Position numbers and translations under genes: made by a program. From the NCBI GenBank assembly GCA_001179505.1, contig CDMY01000273.1:62001-126000 (forward strand): a stretch of 64,000 bases of DNA. The letters are read 5' to 3'. This DNA is from Vitrella brassicaformis. Taxonomy: Eukaryota; Sar; Vitrellaceae. Positions within the stretch are counted from its first letter, which is position 1. Every line of letters starts with the position of its first letter. Positions 1-12,179 of the stretch are shown here, piece by piece. The notes below the pieces were generated by a model that was given only the letters and a program-made list of their open reading frames with translations, was not told the DNA's origin and did no database searches.

Positions 1-265
1 GGATCACATCAATCAGTGTGAGACGCCAGACAAGGAAGCACTCCCCTCTTCCACTCCCTCCCTCCTCGCTGTATATATGTACAAGGGTAACCTACATGCA
101 TACCTTGCTTGTCTGGCTGCACCTCCCTCACTCATGTGGCCTTCAGTGTGAGTGAGAGGCCATACATGGGAGAGCTGCACTGTGGCTCGGTACACTCACT
201 CTCTTCAACAGTGTAGTGCGGGGCGGCCTGCCTGGCGCTCTCAGCCGCAAATGAGCGGAGGTCAC

Positions 266-3200
266 TCAGCTGAAATCCGGAGGTGAGCCACCCCCCAACT
301 CGCTCTCGCGCAGCCATGCCTTCAACTCGACACTCGCTGATCGCACAGCTAAGGCTACCTTGATGAACTCCCTCACGCCTTTCTTGCTGGCCAGACGTGA
401 AGAGGTCAGGCGATGGATGAGAGGCCGGCGGACACCCTGCGTGGCGGGGGCGTCCGCCGGCCACTCAGACACCACATCGCCAACGCACCCAGCAATGTCG
501 ACCACATCTAGCTGATCTACGGGCAGGTAGCAGAGAAGCTCACGGGCGGCAGCAAAGCTAGACAGGTCTGAGAAGGTGACACTCTTCAGTGTCGTCAACT
601 CGCCCAAAAGCGGGCTGAGCTTGCTACTGGTGGCACGCACGTCAGCCAAGGACAGCGAAAGATCGTGCACCGTCAACTGCTCGACAGCCGGGAAGTGGCG
701 GCTCGTCGCCCCCTCCCTCTCAGTCAGCCACTCGGGGATGCTGTCGTTCACTGCCGATGCACTCGCGCCGCGCTTGATGTTGATGGTGAGCTTCTTGGTG
801 TTGTGGAAGATGAGCTTGCCCCGCCACGACTCGTGCAGCGCTGTCCCGCCGAGCTTCAAACTGACCTGCATGCACACGAAGACACACACGTTGGTGCCCT
901 GCCTGGTGCACTCCCTCCCGTGTCTGTGCGCTCCTTACCTCGGTCGCCTTGGCCGCCAGCGGCGTTGCAATGTCCCCATAGGGGCCGCCGGGCGCAGGAA
1001 GAGCAGTGGCGTCGCTGCTGCAGTCGATGGTCAGCAAGCTCACTCTCGGCCACTCGATCTGGCAATGGACGTCTGCCGCCCACTTGGTGATGCCCGCCAT
1101 GTCGGCCGCCCCCTGCCTCTGCCCGTAGTCCATCCACCTACGAAAGGCCTCCATGTCGGCCACACCGATCGACGGAATGTCATCAAGCATCACGAACCCC
1201 AGCTTCTTCGGCGCCTCTGCATGCAACGGGTAAGGCAGATAGACAGACCAGCCCCCCGACTAAAGCGATTCGGTCCTTCTGGTCACGTACGCTTCTTGTC
1301 TGGTTTGCTCCAGTTTTGGTCGAGGGCGTTCTTGAGCTGACAGAGGCGGACGAAGTGGCCCATCTTGATCCCGATGCCAGCGATGGTGGTGAGGTGGGGG
1401 CAGCCGACGAGGGCATCGAGGAAGTCGCTCCACCGGGCGTCGTCGAATGTGATGCCGTCGCTGGACTCCAGCCGCTCCATCTTGGGCGATGTGCGGAGCA
1501 GACGCACCAAGGAGGTGGCCATCTCACCGGAGATGCGGCCGACTCGGAGTGTGGTGACTGCCGGGAAGGTCCAGCAACGAGCACTGCAGACACACACGTC
1601 GACTCAAGACAAGAATGACTCGGCGGTGGGGTCAACCCTGACTCCCCTCTCTGCGTACCTGATGTGGTCAAGACCTGCATGGCCAAGGAGGTCCAGGTCT
1701 GTGACTTTGGAGAACACGATGGGCTCGGCATTCGACGTCCGTAGGCGGTCCTTCTCCTCCACGTCCAGCGTCATCTTCTTGAGTGTGTCCCTGCTGGCCT
1801 CCAGCAGCTCCGACGCGACAGACGGCACACAGCCAGCCTCCACATGAGCCACCTGGATCCTGCCCTGCACACACACACACACAAACATGGACAGAGCGCT
1901 GAACCCCCACACACGCCTTCAATGTGTCCCCTGTGAGGCCTCCTACCGCCATGTGCGGCATCTTCTTGACTAGGCAGGCATCATCTACCACAGAGACGTC
2001 AGCGAACTTGCCGAAGAGGCCAAGTGTCGTCTCGGCGGCCCTCGTGTGGGTCCTAGCCTGCATCAGACGATAAGGTCACACATCACATCACAGCTCAGCC
2101 AAACGACCCTCCACTCTCATCTGACCTCGTCTTTCAAGTTCTGTAGCGTCTTGATCTTCTGGTAGGTGGGCTCTTCGCCACGCGTCACGGTGAAGCTGCG
2201 GAACACGCCGTACGTCTTGTCGGTGGCCTTCTCGTGGATCTCCCTGTTGACGCGCGAGAGGCTGCGGACGTTGTCGATGGTGGTCAGGAAGTAGCCCAGG
2301 CGGCCCACGACGGCTGCGGGCAGACCCGGCAGACACGGACGGCCGTGATCCTTCTGACACACAGACAGGCATCAGGTTGAGATATGTGTGTGGACATCCT
2401 CGTATTCCCTCTGTCACCTCTAAGGGCACGCCCTGCTGCTGTGTCGCTGCTGCAGAACCACACACATCAACTGAACCATCTGAAAGCACCACACCGCGCA
2501 GCCATACGTTTGCATCCCATCAGTGTGTGTGTGTGTGTGTGTGTGTGTTGTACCTCCACTACTCGCATCAGCCAGGGCGTCTACACGTCCACGCTTGCCG
2601 TCCTCACCAACCGCCACCTGAACACATGACGTGTGACGTGGTCCACCCATGTGTGTGCGTCGGCCTGTCTATGAGTTTGTGTGTACCTCCTTGCTGTGCT
2701 GTGTATCCGCATCGGTATGATCATTGCGCTGACACGGACAGACAGACAGACAGACAGAAGTGGAATGATCGGCGTGTGTGGGGCAAGTGTCTATGAGTCG
2801 TGCCATCCTTACCTTTGTGTCGTGGTCAGTGGTCTGTGCCATGTCTTTGCGAAGGGCGGACTGGAAGTCGCTGAGAGTCCTCAGGTAAGCCGACAGGCGG
2901 CCAGACAGCGACCCACCACCATCCTGCAGACAGCAGATCGACAAGACAGTGGGTAACGAGTAAGTGCCGCTGCTCGCCTGTCTGTTGTTCCACGTGCCGT
3001 GCACCTGTGTATCATTGTCGGTATGTGTGGCTATGATGTCCTCTGCCCGCTCAAGATCAGACGCAATCTGAGAGGCAACCTGCAAGCCAAAAGTAGTTAA
3101 CACATCCATGGACATCGGTCCTGCTGATTGTATGTCATATATGTGAGTAGCCAGCCCTCTCCCCCACTCTCTCTCACCGATTTCATCATCTGCACAACAT

Positions 3201-3406
3201 CGCGAGAGCTACCGCCGCCGTGATCTGCACCCGGCCCGCCGCCCTGCCCAAATGCAGCACACAATCATGACAGACAGACACGGCATCACACACGGGCTGT
3301 CCATCAGACGTGTGTGGTGGTGGTGGCGGATGAGACCTGCAGAGGCAGTCGGACCGTCACCGTCATCTTTGTGTACGTCCATCGGAGCATCGTCAGACAT
3401 CTGCAT
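266..3406 (-). CDS. F-box/leucine-rich-repeat-like protein
   Basis: Nine or so coding exons can be joined in frame from the ATG at 3406 to the TGA at 266. The first exons (3406 to about 2820) encode an acidic, Gly-rich and helical N-terminus. The exon ending near 2131 carries an F-box-like stretch (LPAAVVGRLGYFLTTIDN, then SLSRVNREI). The remaining exons (2060-1600, 1597-1290, 1218-945, 878-266) hold irregular leucine-rich segments such as VEQLTVHDLSLSLADV, resembling degenerate LRRs. By analogy with F-box/LRR proteins it could be a substrate adaptor of an SCF ubiquitin ligase, but the F-box match is weak and this is inference. Introns are short and several contain CA/TG repeats. The N-terminal start is the first ATG in the open exon; an upstream exon cannot be excluded. 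Confidence 0.6.
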
Positions 3407-4589
3407 GGTAGTTCAAAACCTCACCGCACCACCACCTGACAAACATACCAAACAAACGGCAGGTCTCAAATATCGTTGCTTATTTCTCGTGCATCCCCGC
3501 CTGCCCCGCCTGCCTGCAGGTCTGTCTGCCAGCTGGCTGTCTGCCTGCTTGCTTGCCTGCTCGATGCAGCGTCGCTCAGATGAGGTCACAGTGGTACTGT
3601 ACCCGCATTCCACTGACATCGTTCTCTCTGCGATGTGTCAACCAGCTCCCACGCATTGAGGAGGATGCATCTCCTCGTCTTTCCGAGCTCGCAACCAAAC
3701 CCGTTGGCCAGGTTATCCTCGCCGCCTCTCTCGACCAAACTAATTGAGAACCGCTTTCTCCGCCTCAGCGTCTTTGGCGGAGTCCGTCATCACTTCGAAT
3801 CGCTCTTTGTATAAGAGATGCGTGGCGTCAAGGCAGCGTGCCGACGGGGTGCGTCCCGCAGGGAGGGGAGGTCATGCAGCGCCGCAGCTCAGCCCAGAGG
3901 TCATGATGACCATGCGATACTTGCCGAGCTGCTACGACATCGGGAGTATTGAGGCCGTGTGCAAATCGTGGCTCGAGGCATCTCGCATGGGCAAAGATCA
4001 CGTCTGATCACGCCAACAGACGGCAGCGTGGACCACACCAGCTGACGCCGTGTGGGAGGGTGTGCGCGTGTGGCTAAGTGTGGCGGGCTATGGCTGGTAC
4101 GATGCCCGTATGGAGGAGTGCCGGCACTGGTGTACAGCGGGTGCGCGTGTGTGTGGGTATGGTGGACATGTGCGCATGGTGACGGTGGACTGGGCGGGCG
4201 GTGGGGTGAGACTTGTCCATGTGCGTGTGTGCTTCCCTGTTCAATGATTGACCGAACACTTTGCAAGCAGACACTGCAGCGCTGCTCGCGTCAACGAAAA
4301 CCGCTAAACGGTCCATATCTATCTATACAACACAGGACACCGTTGTAGCCCCTTCTGAGCACACAGGTATAATTACGACACACAGACGTCCACACGGGTA
4401 GTAATAAAGCAGGCATGAGCGCTACACCGTCCAGAACCCATAAAGGGCACATACATGGACAGACACCACATATGAATAAAGCCGATCAACAGCACCCACC
4501 GGTTCCTCTCTTCCCTCGTCAGACGTATCCACACCATGCACCACACCACCCACACGCACCCCACCCCACCCACATCCCTCTCCCTCAAT
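3407..4589. other. Intergenic stretch between F-box-like gene and glycosyltransferase
   Basis: No complete gene is visible. An open frame on the + strand at 3744-4007 is listed separately. The part from 4030 to 4590 is strongly strand-asymmetric, G/T-rich and then C/A-rich, with CACC-type simple sequence and no convincing coding signal. It probably contains the 3' untranslated region of the minus-strand glycosyltransferase. Confidence 0.5.
3744..4007 (+). pseudogene. Possible F-box-like gene fragment
   Basis: The frame is open for 87 codons and ends in TGA, but it has no ATG before the motif of interest. Its last third reads LSPEVMMTMRYLPSCYD followed by VCKSWLEAS, which resembles the start of an F-box (LP..V...I..YL, then VCK.W). 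It could be a first exon with a missed upstream exon, or a decayed copy of an F-box gene like the one next door. No downstream exon could be joined with confidence. Confidence 0.25.
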
Positions 4590-6410
4590 CTACTCCGTGG
4601 GGGCCGCTGCCCGTCGTCTGCCGCCCTTGAGAGGCGTGACGACCATCAAAACCCTCCCAAGCCGCACCAACGGCCTCACCGCCATCAGCACAAGCACCAC
4701 AAGCATCAGCAGCGGCAGGAATGACGCAGGCACGGACACGAACGAGGATCGTGTGAGTGGGGGCTGGTCCTTGTCTAGATGCGCTCGGCAGACGAGGGGG
4801 CACGGCCATTGCTTTGCGAGGGAGGGAGGTGGCGGGCTGGTTGAGAGACAGGGGGGGTAGTGGGGGCACCACAACTCCTGAATGGACCGACACACGCACA
4901 CAAGCAGATAAGCGCTTCCCTGGTGTGGCTGCTTGGATGGTTGATGTACCTACCTGCATTTGTCTGAGTTTGGTCATCCTGTGTGTGTCTGCCATGGCGA
5001 TGTCGGTCTCGACCACCAGCCAGGGCTTCTTGTTGACCTCCCCGTTCCAGTGGATCAACGCCGCCTCACGCAACACCGCCCAGTGATCCTTCTGCACACA
5101 CATCACACACACCCACACCCACAAGACACTCACCCTTGTAGTTCGTCGGTGGCAAGGACGAGACGAGGCTTACTGTCCGCCGCATCAGCAGGACGTCCAT
5201 GAGTGTGGGTGGCCACTCGAAGAAGGAGACGTTCCACGTGTCGTCGATCGGCTCCACCCGCCTCTGTCTGAACAGCAGGTTGAGCGGCAGCTGCGACGAC
5301 TCCACCGTGCTCATGCCCCGGAAGGTCGCCGCATTCGCCGAACGCAACAAACCGATCAGACCCTCAGCCTCCTGACCACGACCCACACCACATTCATTAG
5401 GACACATGACACACATAACATGCCCGTGTGTGTTGTGCACCTACCTGTCGAAGCTGGAGTTTGCGCCAGTATTGTGTGTTGAGTAACGACACGCCCGCAT
5501 TGAACATCTGCACGTCGTCGAACGTTGGCACGCTGGCGGCGAGGCGGGAATAGCTGAAATAAGAGAGATAACCGAGAAGCGACACAAGTGCGTGTGCGTG
5601 TGTGTATGTGTGTGTGTGTGTGTGACGTATCTTCGGCTCACAGCTGTGGAGGCAGCAGTTTGCTGAGAGAGAAGGCGGGGCCCCGCGGCACAGCAGCAAT
5701 GCCCGTGTCACCATCGTCCACCAACGACGAATGGTACAGCTCACCGACATCCCTCTACAATGAATGCAGTCAATTCCACAACCAAATCCCATCATATCAT
5801 GGATCGGGTCGAGCGAAACACAACACAACCCTCCCGTCCACCGACCTGCACGAGTGTGTCGGCATCCGTCCACAGGACCTTGTCGGCCTCAGGCAGCAGG
5901 TCGCCCAGGTAAAACCGCAGGAAGTTGAACACCACCTGGGGAGGCCGCCCTCTTGCAAGCGGCACTTCGTCGGGCGATATCCCCACCGCCAAAACGTCTA
6001 GACCATCTGCCCGCGACGTGCCGTTGGCTGCGGCTGACGTGGCAGCATGATTGAGCGCGGGCTGAATGCGGTCGACCAGGTCTGGCTCGGTGTGCACCCG
6101 CACAGAGAGGCAGCCCACATCCTGAACAAGACAGACCAATCAGCACTTTTGTGCATATGTCTGTCTGTGTGCGCCTTGTTGGTAGCACGTGGCGCGTGGC
6201 TGGCTGACCCTGCTGCTGCTGAACAGCGAATGCACCAGTGCAACAGCCCCCTCCACCTGAAGACTGACACACACACACACACGAAGGGGCAGATCTTTTA
6301 CACAGAGAACTGCTTGCTTCCGTCGTGCCAAGTAAGGGTACCTACCTGTCAGCGCCCGTGGCAACCCACACCCGCCTGTCTGCCGGGCACCCACTGATTG
6401 ACCCAGCCAT
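4590..6410 (-). CDS. Glycosyltransferase family 8 protein
   Basis: The exons read as a GT8 retaining glycosyltransferase, the family of glycogenin and galacturonosyltransferases that use nucleotide-sugar donors. The N-terminal segment RRVWVATGADR, then EGAVALVHSLFSS, matches the beta1-alpha1 start of the fold. The exon at about 6127-5860 carries NFLRFYLGDLL and the metal-binding DxD in VLWTDADTLVQ. The exon near 5550-5440 has MFNAGVSLLNTQYW, the family's second conserved block. A later exon has LIHWNGEVNKKPW, the C-terminal HxxGxxKPW-type motif. The last exon (to 4590) adds a low-complexity tail with a hydrophobic segment (LPLLMLVVLVLMAV), an unusual C-terminal membrane anchor for this family. 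The proposed ATG at 6410 begins the right frame, but the first intron does not keep phase with a standard GT donor (see findings). Substrate unknown. Confidence 0.75.
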
Positions 6411-6969
6411 CGTCTGCGATGACGCCTTTGTCCGCCGAAGCCGTTTACCGGCGCGCCATCCCTGCCTTCGGTGTCTGCGCAGCCCGGCACCTCATTCGGT
6501 GTCTGTGATCATCCCAGATCTGCCAGGCTGCGTCTGCGTCAACACCAACGCAATCGTTTCGCATCGCGCAGAAGTACAGATGAAGGCCCAAACAATGGGA
6601 AGACCTCTGTGACCATGGTCTCATCAAAGATCAGCACACGGCTTCGGTCGGTCGGTTAAGGGTTTGACGAGACACCTGTCCCTAAGCCCGGCGCTACCTT
6701 CCGGCGCAACCAGGCATCTTCTCTGTCCACAGCACACACCAAACAGGCAACAGGCACATGCAGAATGCATGCACAAGGCCTATCTGCCCTTCCCATGGAA
6801 CCATGTAGCTGCTAGTCTGAGAAGTCAGCGTCAAGCACCCACTGCTCCATCTCATGCAACTCATATATCAATTCATACTCACCATCAAACTGACTGGTTT
6901 CTCGTCTAGGTTTTCAGGGCTTGAAACCCTACTACCCCTTGAACCCTACGCTCGCAACCCTTTGGAGAA
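6411..6969. other. Intergenic region upstream of the 6970 gene
   Basis: No coding exon could be supported. The 3' part holds AAACCCTA-type motifs immediately upstream of the ATG at 6970, listed separately. The region presumably carries divergent promoters for the minus-strand glycosyltransferase and the plus-strand gene. Confidence 0.5.
6916..6960 (+). promoter_or_regulatory. Telo-box-like AAACCCTA cluster before the 6970 start codon
   Basis: AAACCCTA at 6924-6931 lies in the near-palindrome AGGGCTTGAAACCCT, followed by AACCCTA at 6942-6948 and another AACCC just before the ATG. Similar motifs occur just upstream of the starts at 23377 and 34493 and between the divergent genes at 59504/59892. 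A role as a core promoter element is inferred by analogy with plant telo-boxes. Confidence 0.4.
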
Positions 6970-9602
6970 ATGCGAGGCCGTTTGCGTGATGCGGACGTCC
7001 CCCGGGGCTATGCGGCTAAGCTACAGGCACAACGTTCACCCAGGAGCACCAGACCAACGCCTTCCACCACGGCAACCTCATCCCATCGCAACACGCAGCA
7101 TGCGGCCACACAGCTCCCCAAGAAGGACCTGAGAACTCACTACACTCACCATCGCCACCGCCCGCCCCTCCCTCAAGCCCCACCACCGGCCCTCAATGCA
7201 GTGCCCGCTGCTGCGAGTCTGGAGGAATCCCCATTGGCCAAGCCCGTTTCTCTGCGCCTAACGAATGGTCCCCTATCGCTCACGACCTCAACGTCGCGGC
7301 GGCCGGCTGCGAGGGAGCCCGTCCAATCGCAGGCGCCCTCTCTCTCACGGCCTCCTTCCGCTCCATCGTCCTCTCACCGTGAGAGCCCCTTGACGGCGCA
7401 CCGCAACCGGGCTGTCCCGACGCCATCCAATGCCTCTCCGCAGCTGTCGGCGGCCAGATATGTGCCCAATGCCCACGCCGGAAGAGACCGGCATCTGTTC
7501 GCCAAGTTTGAAGATCCGAAAGACAGTGAGGACGCCACGCCACCGCGGTTTCGGGAGGGCCATCTTCTCTCGCCTCGCGTCCCTGGCCATGGGCAGACCC
7601 CTGCAGCAGGCGCTAGGGAGGAGACGGACATCCATGTTCCCTGCCCGTCCTCCCTGCCACCCCCTCCCCCTCCCCCTCCTCCTCCCCACTTCACGGCAAA
7701 GCTGCTGCCCTCTCCCTCCTGCTCTTCCCACCGTCGCGCACGCGATGCTTTTGACAATGCCGATGGGCCTCGTCGGTATCTGTCCGAATCAGCGGCTGTG
7801 TTGAGGGTGCAGCGATGGTGGCGTCATAGGCGCAGAGTGGTGTTCATGAGATGGCGGCTGCGGCAGATGTGCACCCTGGTGAGGCTGGTGAGGCGGCTGC
7901 AGAGATGGTGGAGGCGAATGCGGTGGATCGGGGAGCTGACGAGACGCTGTGAGGAGCGGAGGGAGGTGGTTGGGAAGTTCGGGAGGCGCGGGACGGCGGA
8001 GGGCCACCACCACCCGTTGCCATTGCCGCCGCCCGAGGAGCAGATCATCCCCACCGTCGCGAGGCGATTGGGCTTGCTGCCGGCTGCGGATGGCAGCCTC
8101 ATCCCGGAGCATGAGCATGAGCACTCTACCCCGCCGCACCCCAACAACAACAACAACAACAATAACAAGACGGCGTCGCCCCCGTCGACATGGACAGCGG
8201 GCAGCGAGAAGAGCCTGGTGTCGACCTCGCAGCACCTCCCGCCCGGCGTCGGCTGTGAGGGTCTCACTGCCGACCCATCCCTCATGCACCTACACGCCAC
8301 TCGACGGGCAGACATCGCCGGACCAAACCCCACCATACCGGAGGGAGACGAACGAGACCAACAAGAAGACGCCATCCACGAGCACGAGGAGGACGAGCAT
8401 GAGGAGGCCAAGTGCGCCCACTCGCCCATGACGGTCATGTCGGTTCCATCCTCGGCCTCTGCTTCGGGGGGCACCAAGCCGTTCCTGCGTCGGAAGAGCA
8501 AGGCGGTGCCGGCGCAAACTGTGGATTGGTCGGGTGTGGGGCCGCGTGTGGAGCCATGGCTGAGCAGACAGGGGAAGGCGCCCACCACCAGACGCCGACA
8601 CGCCGTGGCTGAGGATGGCACGCTCTCCCGCGGAGAAGATGACAGCAGTTTCCTTGCTGCGAGTGAGAGAGAAAGGGAGTCGGTGCCGATGCTGGTCCGC
8701 ACGGGGGCCGGGGGCGCTCCTTGCAGTCGCCAGCCACCCAATACCACCATCGGCACCACCACCAGCAGGAGGAGGGTCCAGGGCAGCCGCTACCCGTCGG
8801 CACCAGCCGTGCTCAGCGAGTCGTTCTCGCGGATCCGCGCGAGCCTGCAGGGCGACTTCGCCGCGTCTCCTTCTCCAGGCCACAGAGAGCACAGAGACGT
8901 GGCGGTGGCCAGGGGCGGAGGTGGGGCTAGGGATGATCAGAGTGGCGATGTGCTGTGCGATTCCTCCGAGTTTGAGCGGCTGCTGGAGGGTATCCAGCGG
9001 CGGGGCATGGCTTTGCCTGTCGGGCTGACAGCGGAGCCCATCGACCCTGCGATAGCACAACTAGAACGGTACGCAATGGGATGAGAGAAAGACGCCCGAA
9101 CCATACGTTTGCGCACAGGAGGTTTGATTTGTCACGTTTTCTCTGGTTGGTTTGTGCGTGAGTGAGTGCAGGGATTTGGACGCTTTGGAGCTGTCACTGC
9201 ACGATGCGGGCATCCTGTCGGAAACGCCGCCAGGTCAGGGAGGCAGGCAGGCAGCGAGGGAGGCAGGCAGTCAGGCAGGCAGCGAGCAAAGTGGATGAGA
9301 CATTCATCCATCGGCTCACCCATCCATCCCCGTCTGTCTCTTTCCTGTGCACGCGTGTACGTATGTGTGTTGGTGTGTGCAGTGACGGGTAGTTCCATCC
9401 CCCAGGTGGCGAGGGACTCGCCCTACATAGCATCGCTGCAGCTGCCGGAGGACTACCAGGTCACTCACATCACATGCAATGCACTGCAATGCACCCACCA
9501 TTCATTTCGACTTACTGTGTTGTGCATGTCGTGTGTGTGCAGCGGGAGGTGGCGGCGCTCGTGCGTGAGTATGACCGCCTGTGTGCGGGCGATGTCAGCT
9601 AG
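6970..9602 (+). CDS. Low-complexity protein with Arg/Trp-rich IQ-like segment
   Basis: One very long exon (6970 to about 9071) is followed by three short ones (9172-9233, 9382-9460 and 9542-9602). The joins keep frame through DLDALELSLHDAGIL, VARDSPYIASLQLPEDYQ and REVAALVREYDRL to a TAG. The protein is about 770 residues and mostly disordered. It has a proline-rich N-terminal third with a poly-Pro run near residue 230, a basic Trp/Arg-rich helix (VLRVQRWWRHRRRVVF, then LQRWWRRMRW) at about 275-325 that resembles IQ or other calmodulin-binding helices, an Asn run near 395 and an acidic His/Glu stretch near 475. The C-terminal exons look like a short folded or coiled region. I do not recognise a family; a scaffold role is speculation. 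Continuity of the long exon and good splice joins make it a real gene. Confidence 0.7.
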
Positions 9603-10280
9603 CTGCCACGACGACTGACTGACCGGGTGAGAACATTCGTGAAGGTCATGTAGACAGACAGGTAGATAGAGAAAGGGGAAACGATGAGGGACGGGATGGA
9701 CGGCACGGCACGGCACGCTGCTCGTTGTTCCACAGTGAGTGAGTGCATGTGTTGTATGTATGCGAGACGCTGCCGCGCCGCCTGGACATGATTATGTATG
9801 TTTATACGTGCGGTGCGGTGCGCGTGCATTCACTCACTCACGCAAGCTTGTGTCTGTCGGATTGGTGGGCAGTCAGTCCCTCATCGGTCTGGTCAGTCTA
9901 CTCCATTTGCAGACCACACACACAGATCACATCTCAAGGCGCAGCGCACACGACACACATGCGCACAAACAGACCACATACACACACACACCCCATCTCT
10001 CTGTCAGCCACTCGAAAACCTCTCCTCTCGCTGTGACTCTGTTCTGCCCTCTTGGCTGTGATGCGACCGACATTTGAAACACATACATCCATGAGCGGAA
10101 TGCCCACAGGCCACCGACCAGAAGGCTTGTGACAACCTGCTCATGTGTGCATGTAACAAATGCTTCACACACACACACAAGCGGGGCCAGAACAGGTATG
10201 CGACGCAGCTCCATTGGAGCGCTCCGGACCCACACGCACGCAATCCCTCTCCTCTCCCCGTCCCTCTCTCTACCGTCTGT
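9603..10280. other. Intergenic region, convergent gene ends
   Basis: No supported gene. The stretch lies between the 3' ends of a plus-strand and a minus-strand gene and contains AC/GT simple repeats (for example near 9970-9990 and 10170-10180). The short open frames here are in CA-repeat sequence. Confidence 0.5.
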
Positions 10281-11279
10281 CTAGACGAAGAATTTGTTGA
10301 ACTCGTCGAGTGACTGGTTGAGTCTGACGATGGACTTGATGAGGACCTCGATCCTCTTTTGGCTGCGTTGTTTGCCCTCGGGGATCTGCGCCTCGACGCT
10401 GATGTCGCGGATGTCCTGGATGATGTTGCGCAGCAGCCGGTCTGTCCCCACCTGGGCGTCCTCGTCCAACACCTCCAACGACATCTTGTTCAAAGTGATC
10501 CGCAGGTCCGCCACGTCAAACTTCTTCTGCACCAGCGCGTTCAAATCTGCACACACACACAAGATAGACATCCATCCATCCACACCTCCATCCATCCAAC
10601 GGACAGCAATCGACTCCCTCCTGCCCGTAAGTCAGACTGACCGGCGTTTTTGTCGTCTTTGAGAGCGATGGCGAGGTTGGTGGCCGCCTCCCGCCACTTG
10701 CGCAGCTTCTCGATGCCCGCCTGCACCTCCTGGCTCTTGAGCGCATCCTCATTGCGGATGGCCTTGGTGGGGTCCTTGACGCCGGCATAGTCGCCGCCGA
10801 AGGGGCCGTACTTGGCGGCCTCGGCCGGCTGGTCCCCCGACCCGTATGTGAGGCCCAGGAGGACGGCACCCAAGCCGAGACCTGACATGGCCTCCGACAA
10901 GTGCTGACGGCGGCCGCCTTCAGACTGGAATGATTGAACAAGCGGACGGATACACAGAAAGGTGATTAGTGAATGTGTGAGTCAGTCGTGTCGGGTGCTG
11001 TGCATTGATTGCGTCGATGCATCCCACCAGCATTTGGAGCTGCATTGCGCCTCCCCTCCTTGACCGCAAACGTGACCTGGACGGCTGAAAGTGCAACCCA
11101 CACACAAACACAAACAGACAGACACGGGATGAGATGAGCAACCAATTGCCACCAATGCAGATCTGCCGCCCTAGTACCTGATGAGAGTTGGTCAGGAGAG
11201 AAGAGCCACTTTGCGGCACGAAACCGCTGCAGGCGGCGCAAAGCGCCAGGACGCAGACAGTCGCTATTGCAATCCTCAT
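10281..11279 (-). CDS. Thylakoid-lumen protein, PsbQ/Psb31-like four-helix bundle
   Basis: The ATG at 11279 starts a classic signal peptide (MRIAIATVCVLALCAACSGF) with a Phe after the predicted cleavage site, as in plastids of red-algal origin. A basic transit segment follows in the next exon (SRLRSRRGGAM). The third exon opens with a twin-arginine lumenal signal (RRQHLSEAMSGLGLGAVLLG, ending AEAA), so the mature protein should sit in the thylakoid lumen. The mature part is about 165 residues, almost all helical (GIEKLRKWREAATNLAIAL; ADLRITLNKMSLEVLDED; KSIVRLNQSLDEFNKFF), consistent with the PsbQ-type bundle of extrinsic photosystem II subunits. PsbQ' and Psb31 cannot be separated by eye. 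It is divergent from the E1 gene, with 660 bp between start codons. Confidence 0.6.
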
Positions 11280-11939
11280 CCTGCCGGCGTGATGCCTTCG
11301 GTTCCTTCCCGCGCTGACTGACATTCTGAGCTCGCATGCGATCCTTTGTGAGAGACGTCATCTCGGTGCCTTGGAGCAGGTGCAGCTGCTGCGCGCCTGT
11401 GGTCTCACAGATCTGCTGCAAAAAGGTAAAGAACACGACACACACCCTGACAGATCAGCGCTCGCTGCTGCATGTGGCCTCCCTCGGCCGCACGACGCAC
11501 CACAACCGGCCGTCGGTGCTCATTCTCAGTTGCGTGCGTCATTGTTTTCCCTGTGTTGTCAGGAGTGGGCCTTGTGGTGTGATCCTACCATCTCACACAC
11601 GTCTGTGCTGGCTATCTGGTGTTTGAGGAGGGCATCTGAGTGAGTGACTCGGCAGCGGGTGTTGCTGGTAGTGGCGGGTTGAGTTGAGGCGCGGCAGAGG
11701 TGCCTGCCAGTGGTGCACGTTCAACTGCCGCAACTCTACTCCTTCGCCAAGCAACTGATATGGTATGTCAGCTGACACACGTGGGCGGGGAGGGAGGCAG
11801 ACTGGCAGGCAGGCAGGCGCAGGCAGAGAGAGGGGAAGAGCGAAGCCAATCGACTGGCGGCGGCGCGTGTGTCTCATCTCCCTCCCTTGTGTGGCATGCA
11901 ATGCATGTGTGTGTTTGTGTTGATCCACAGAACGTGGAG
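11280..11939. promoter_or_regulatory. Shared upstream region of the PsbQ-like and UBA1 genes
   Basis: This 660-bp head-to-head interval contains no convincing coding exon. A TG-repeat followed by an AG at 11930 directly before the E1 start suggests that the last intron of the E1 5' untranslated region ends here, so a non-coding first exon probably lies within 11340-11760. No canonical TATA box was evident. Confidence 0.35.
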
Positions 11940-12145
11940 ATGGCGGGTGGTTCGGAGGGCGCCAACCAGAACCACATGGCCACCAACGGCCAGATCGACA
12001 CCGACCTCTACTCGCGACAGATCGGGGCATTCGGCTTCGAAACCATGGGCAAACTCATCAAAATGAAGATCCTCATCTCAGGACTCAGGGGACTCGGCAT
12101 CGAGACCGGTACGGGACGCCTGTCTGCACGTCTGTATCCATGTGC

Positions 12146-12179
<34 letters not shown>

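Noticed and set aside
4050..4348. Open frames rich in Cys/Val/Gly near 4050-4350
   Set aside because: They are translations of GTGT-rich sequence and lack splice or domain support.
7824..8762. 312-codon minus-strand frame opposite the 6970 gene
   Set aside because: It is low-complexity (Leu and Ser runs) and mirrors the plus-strand codon pattern; no splice partners.
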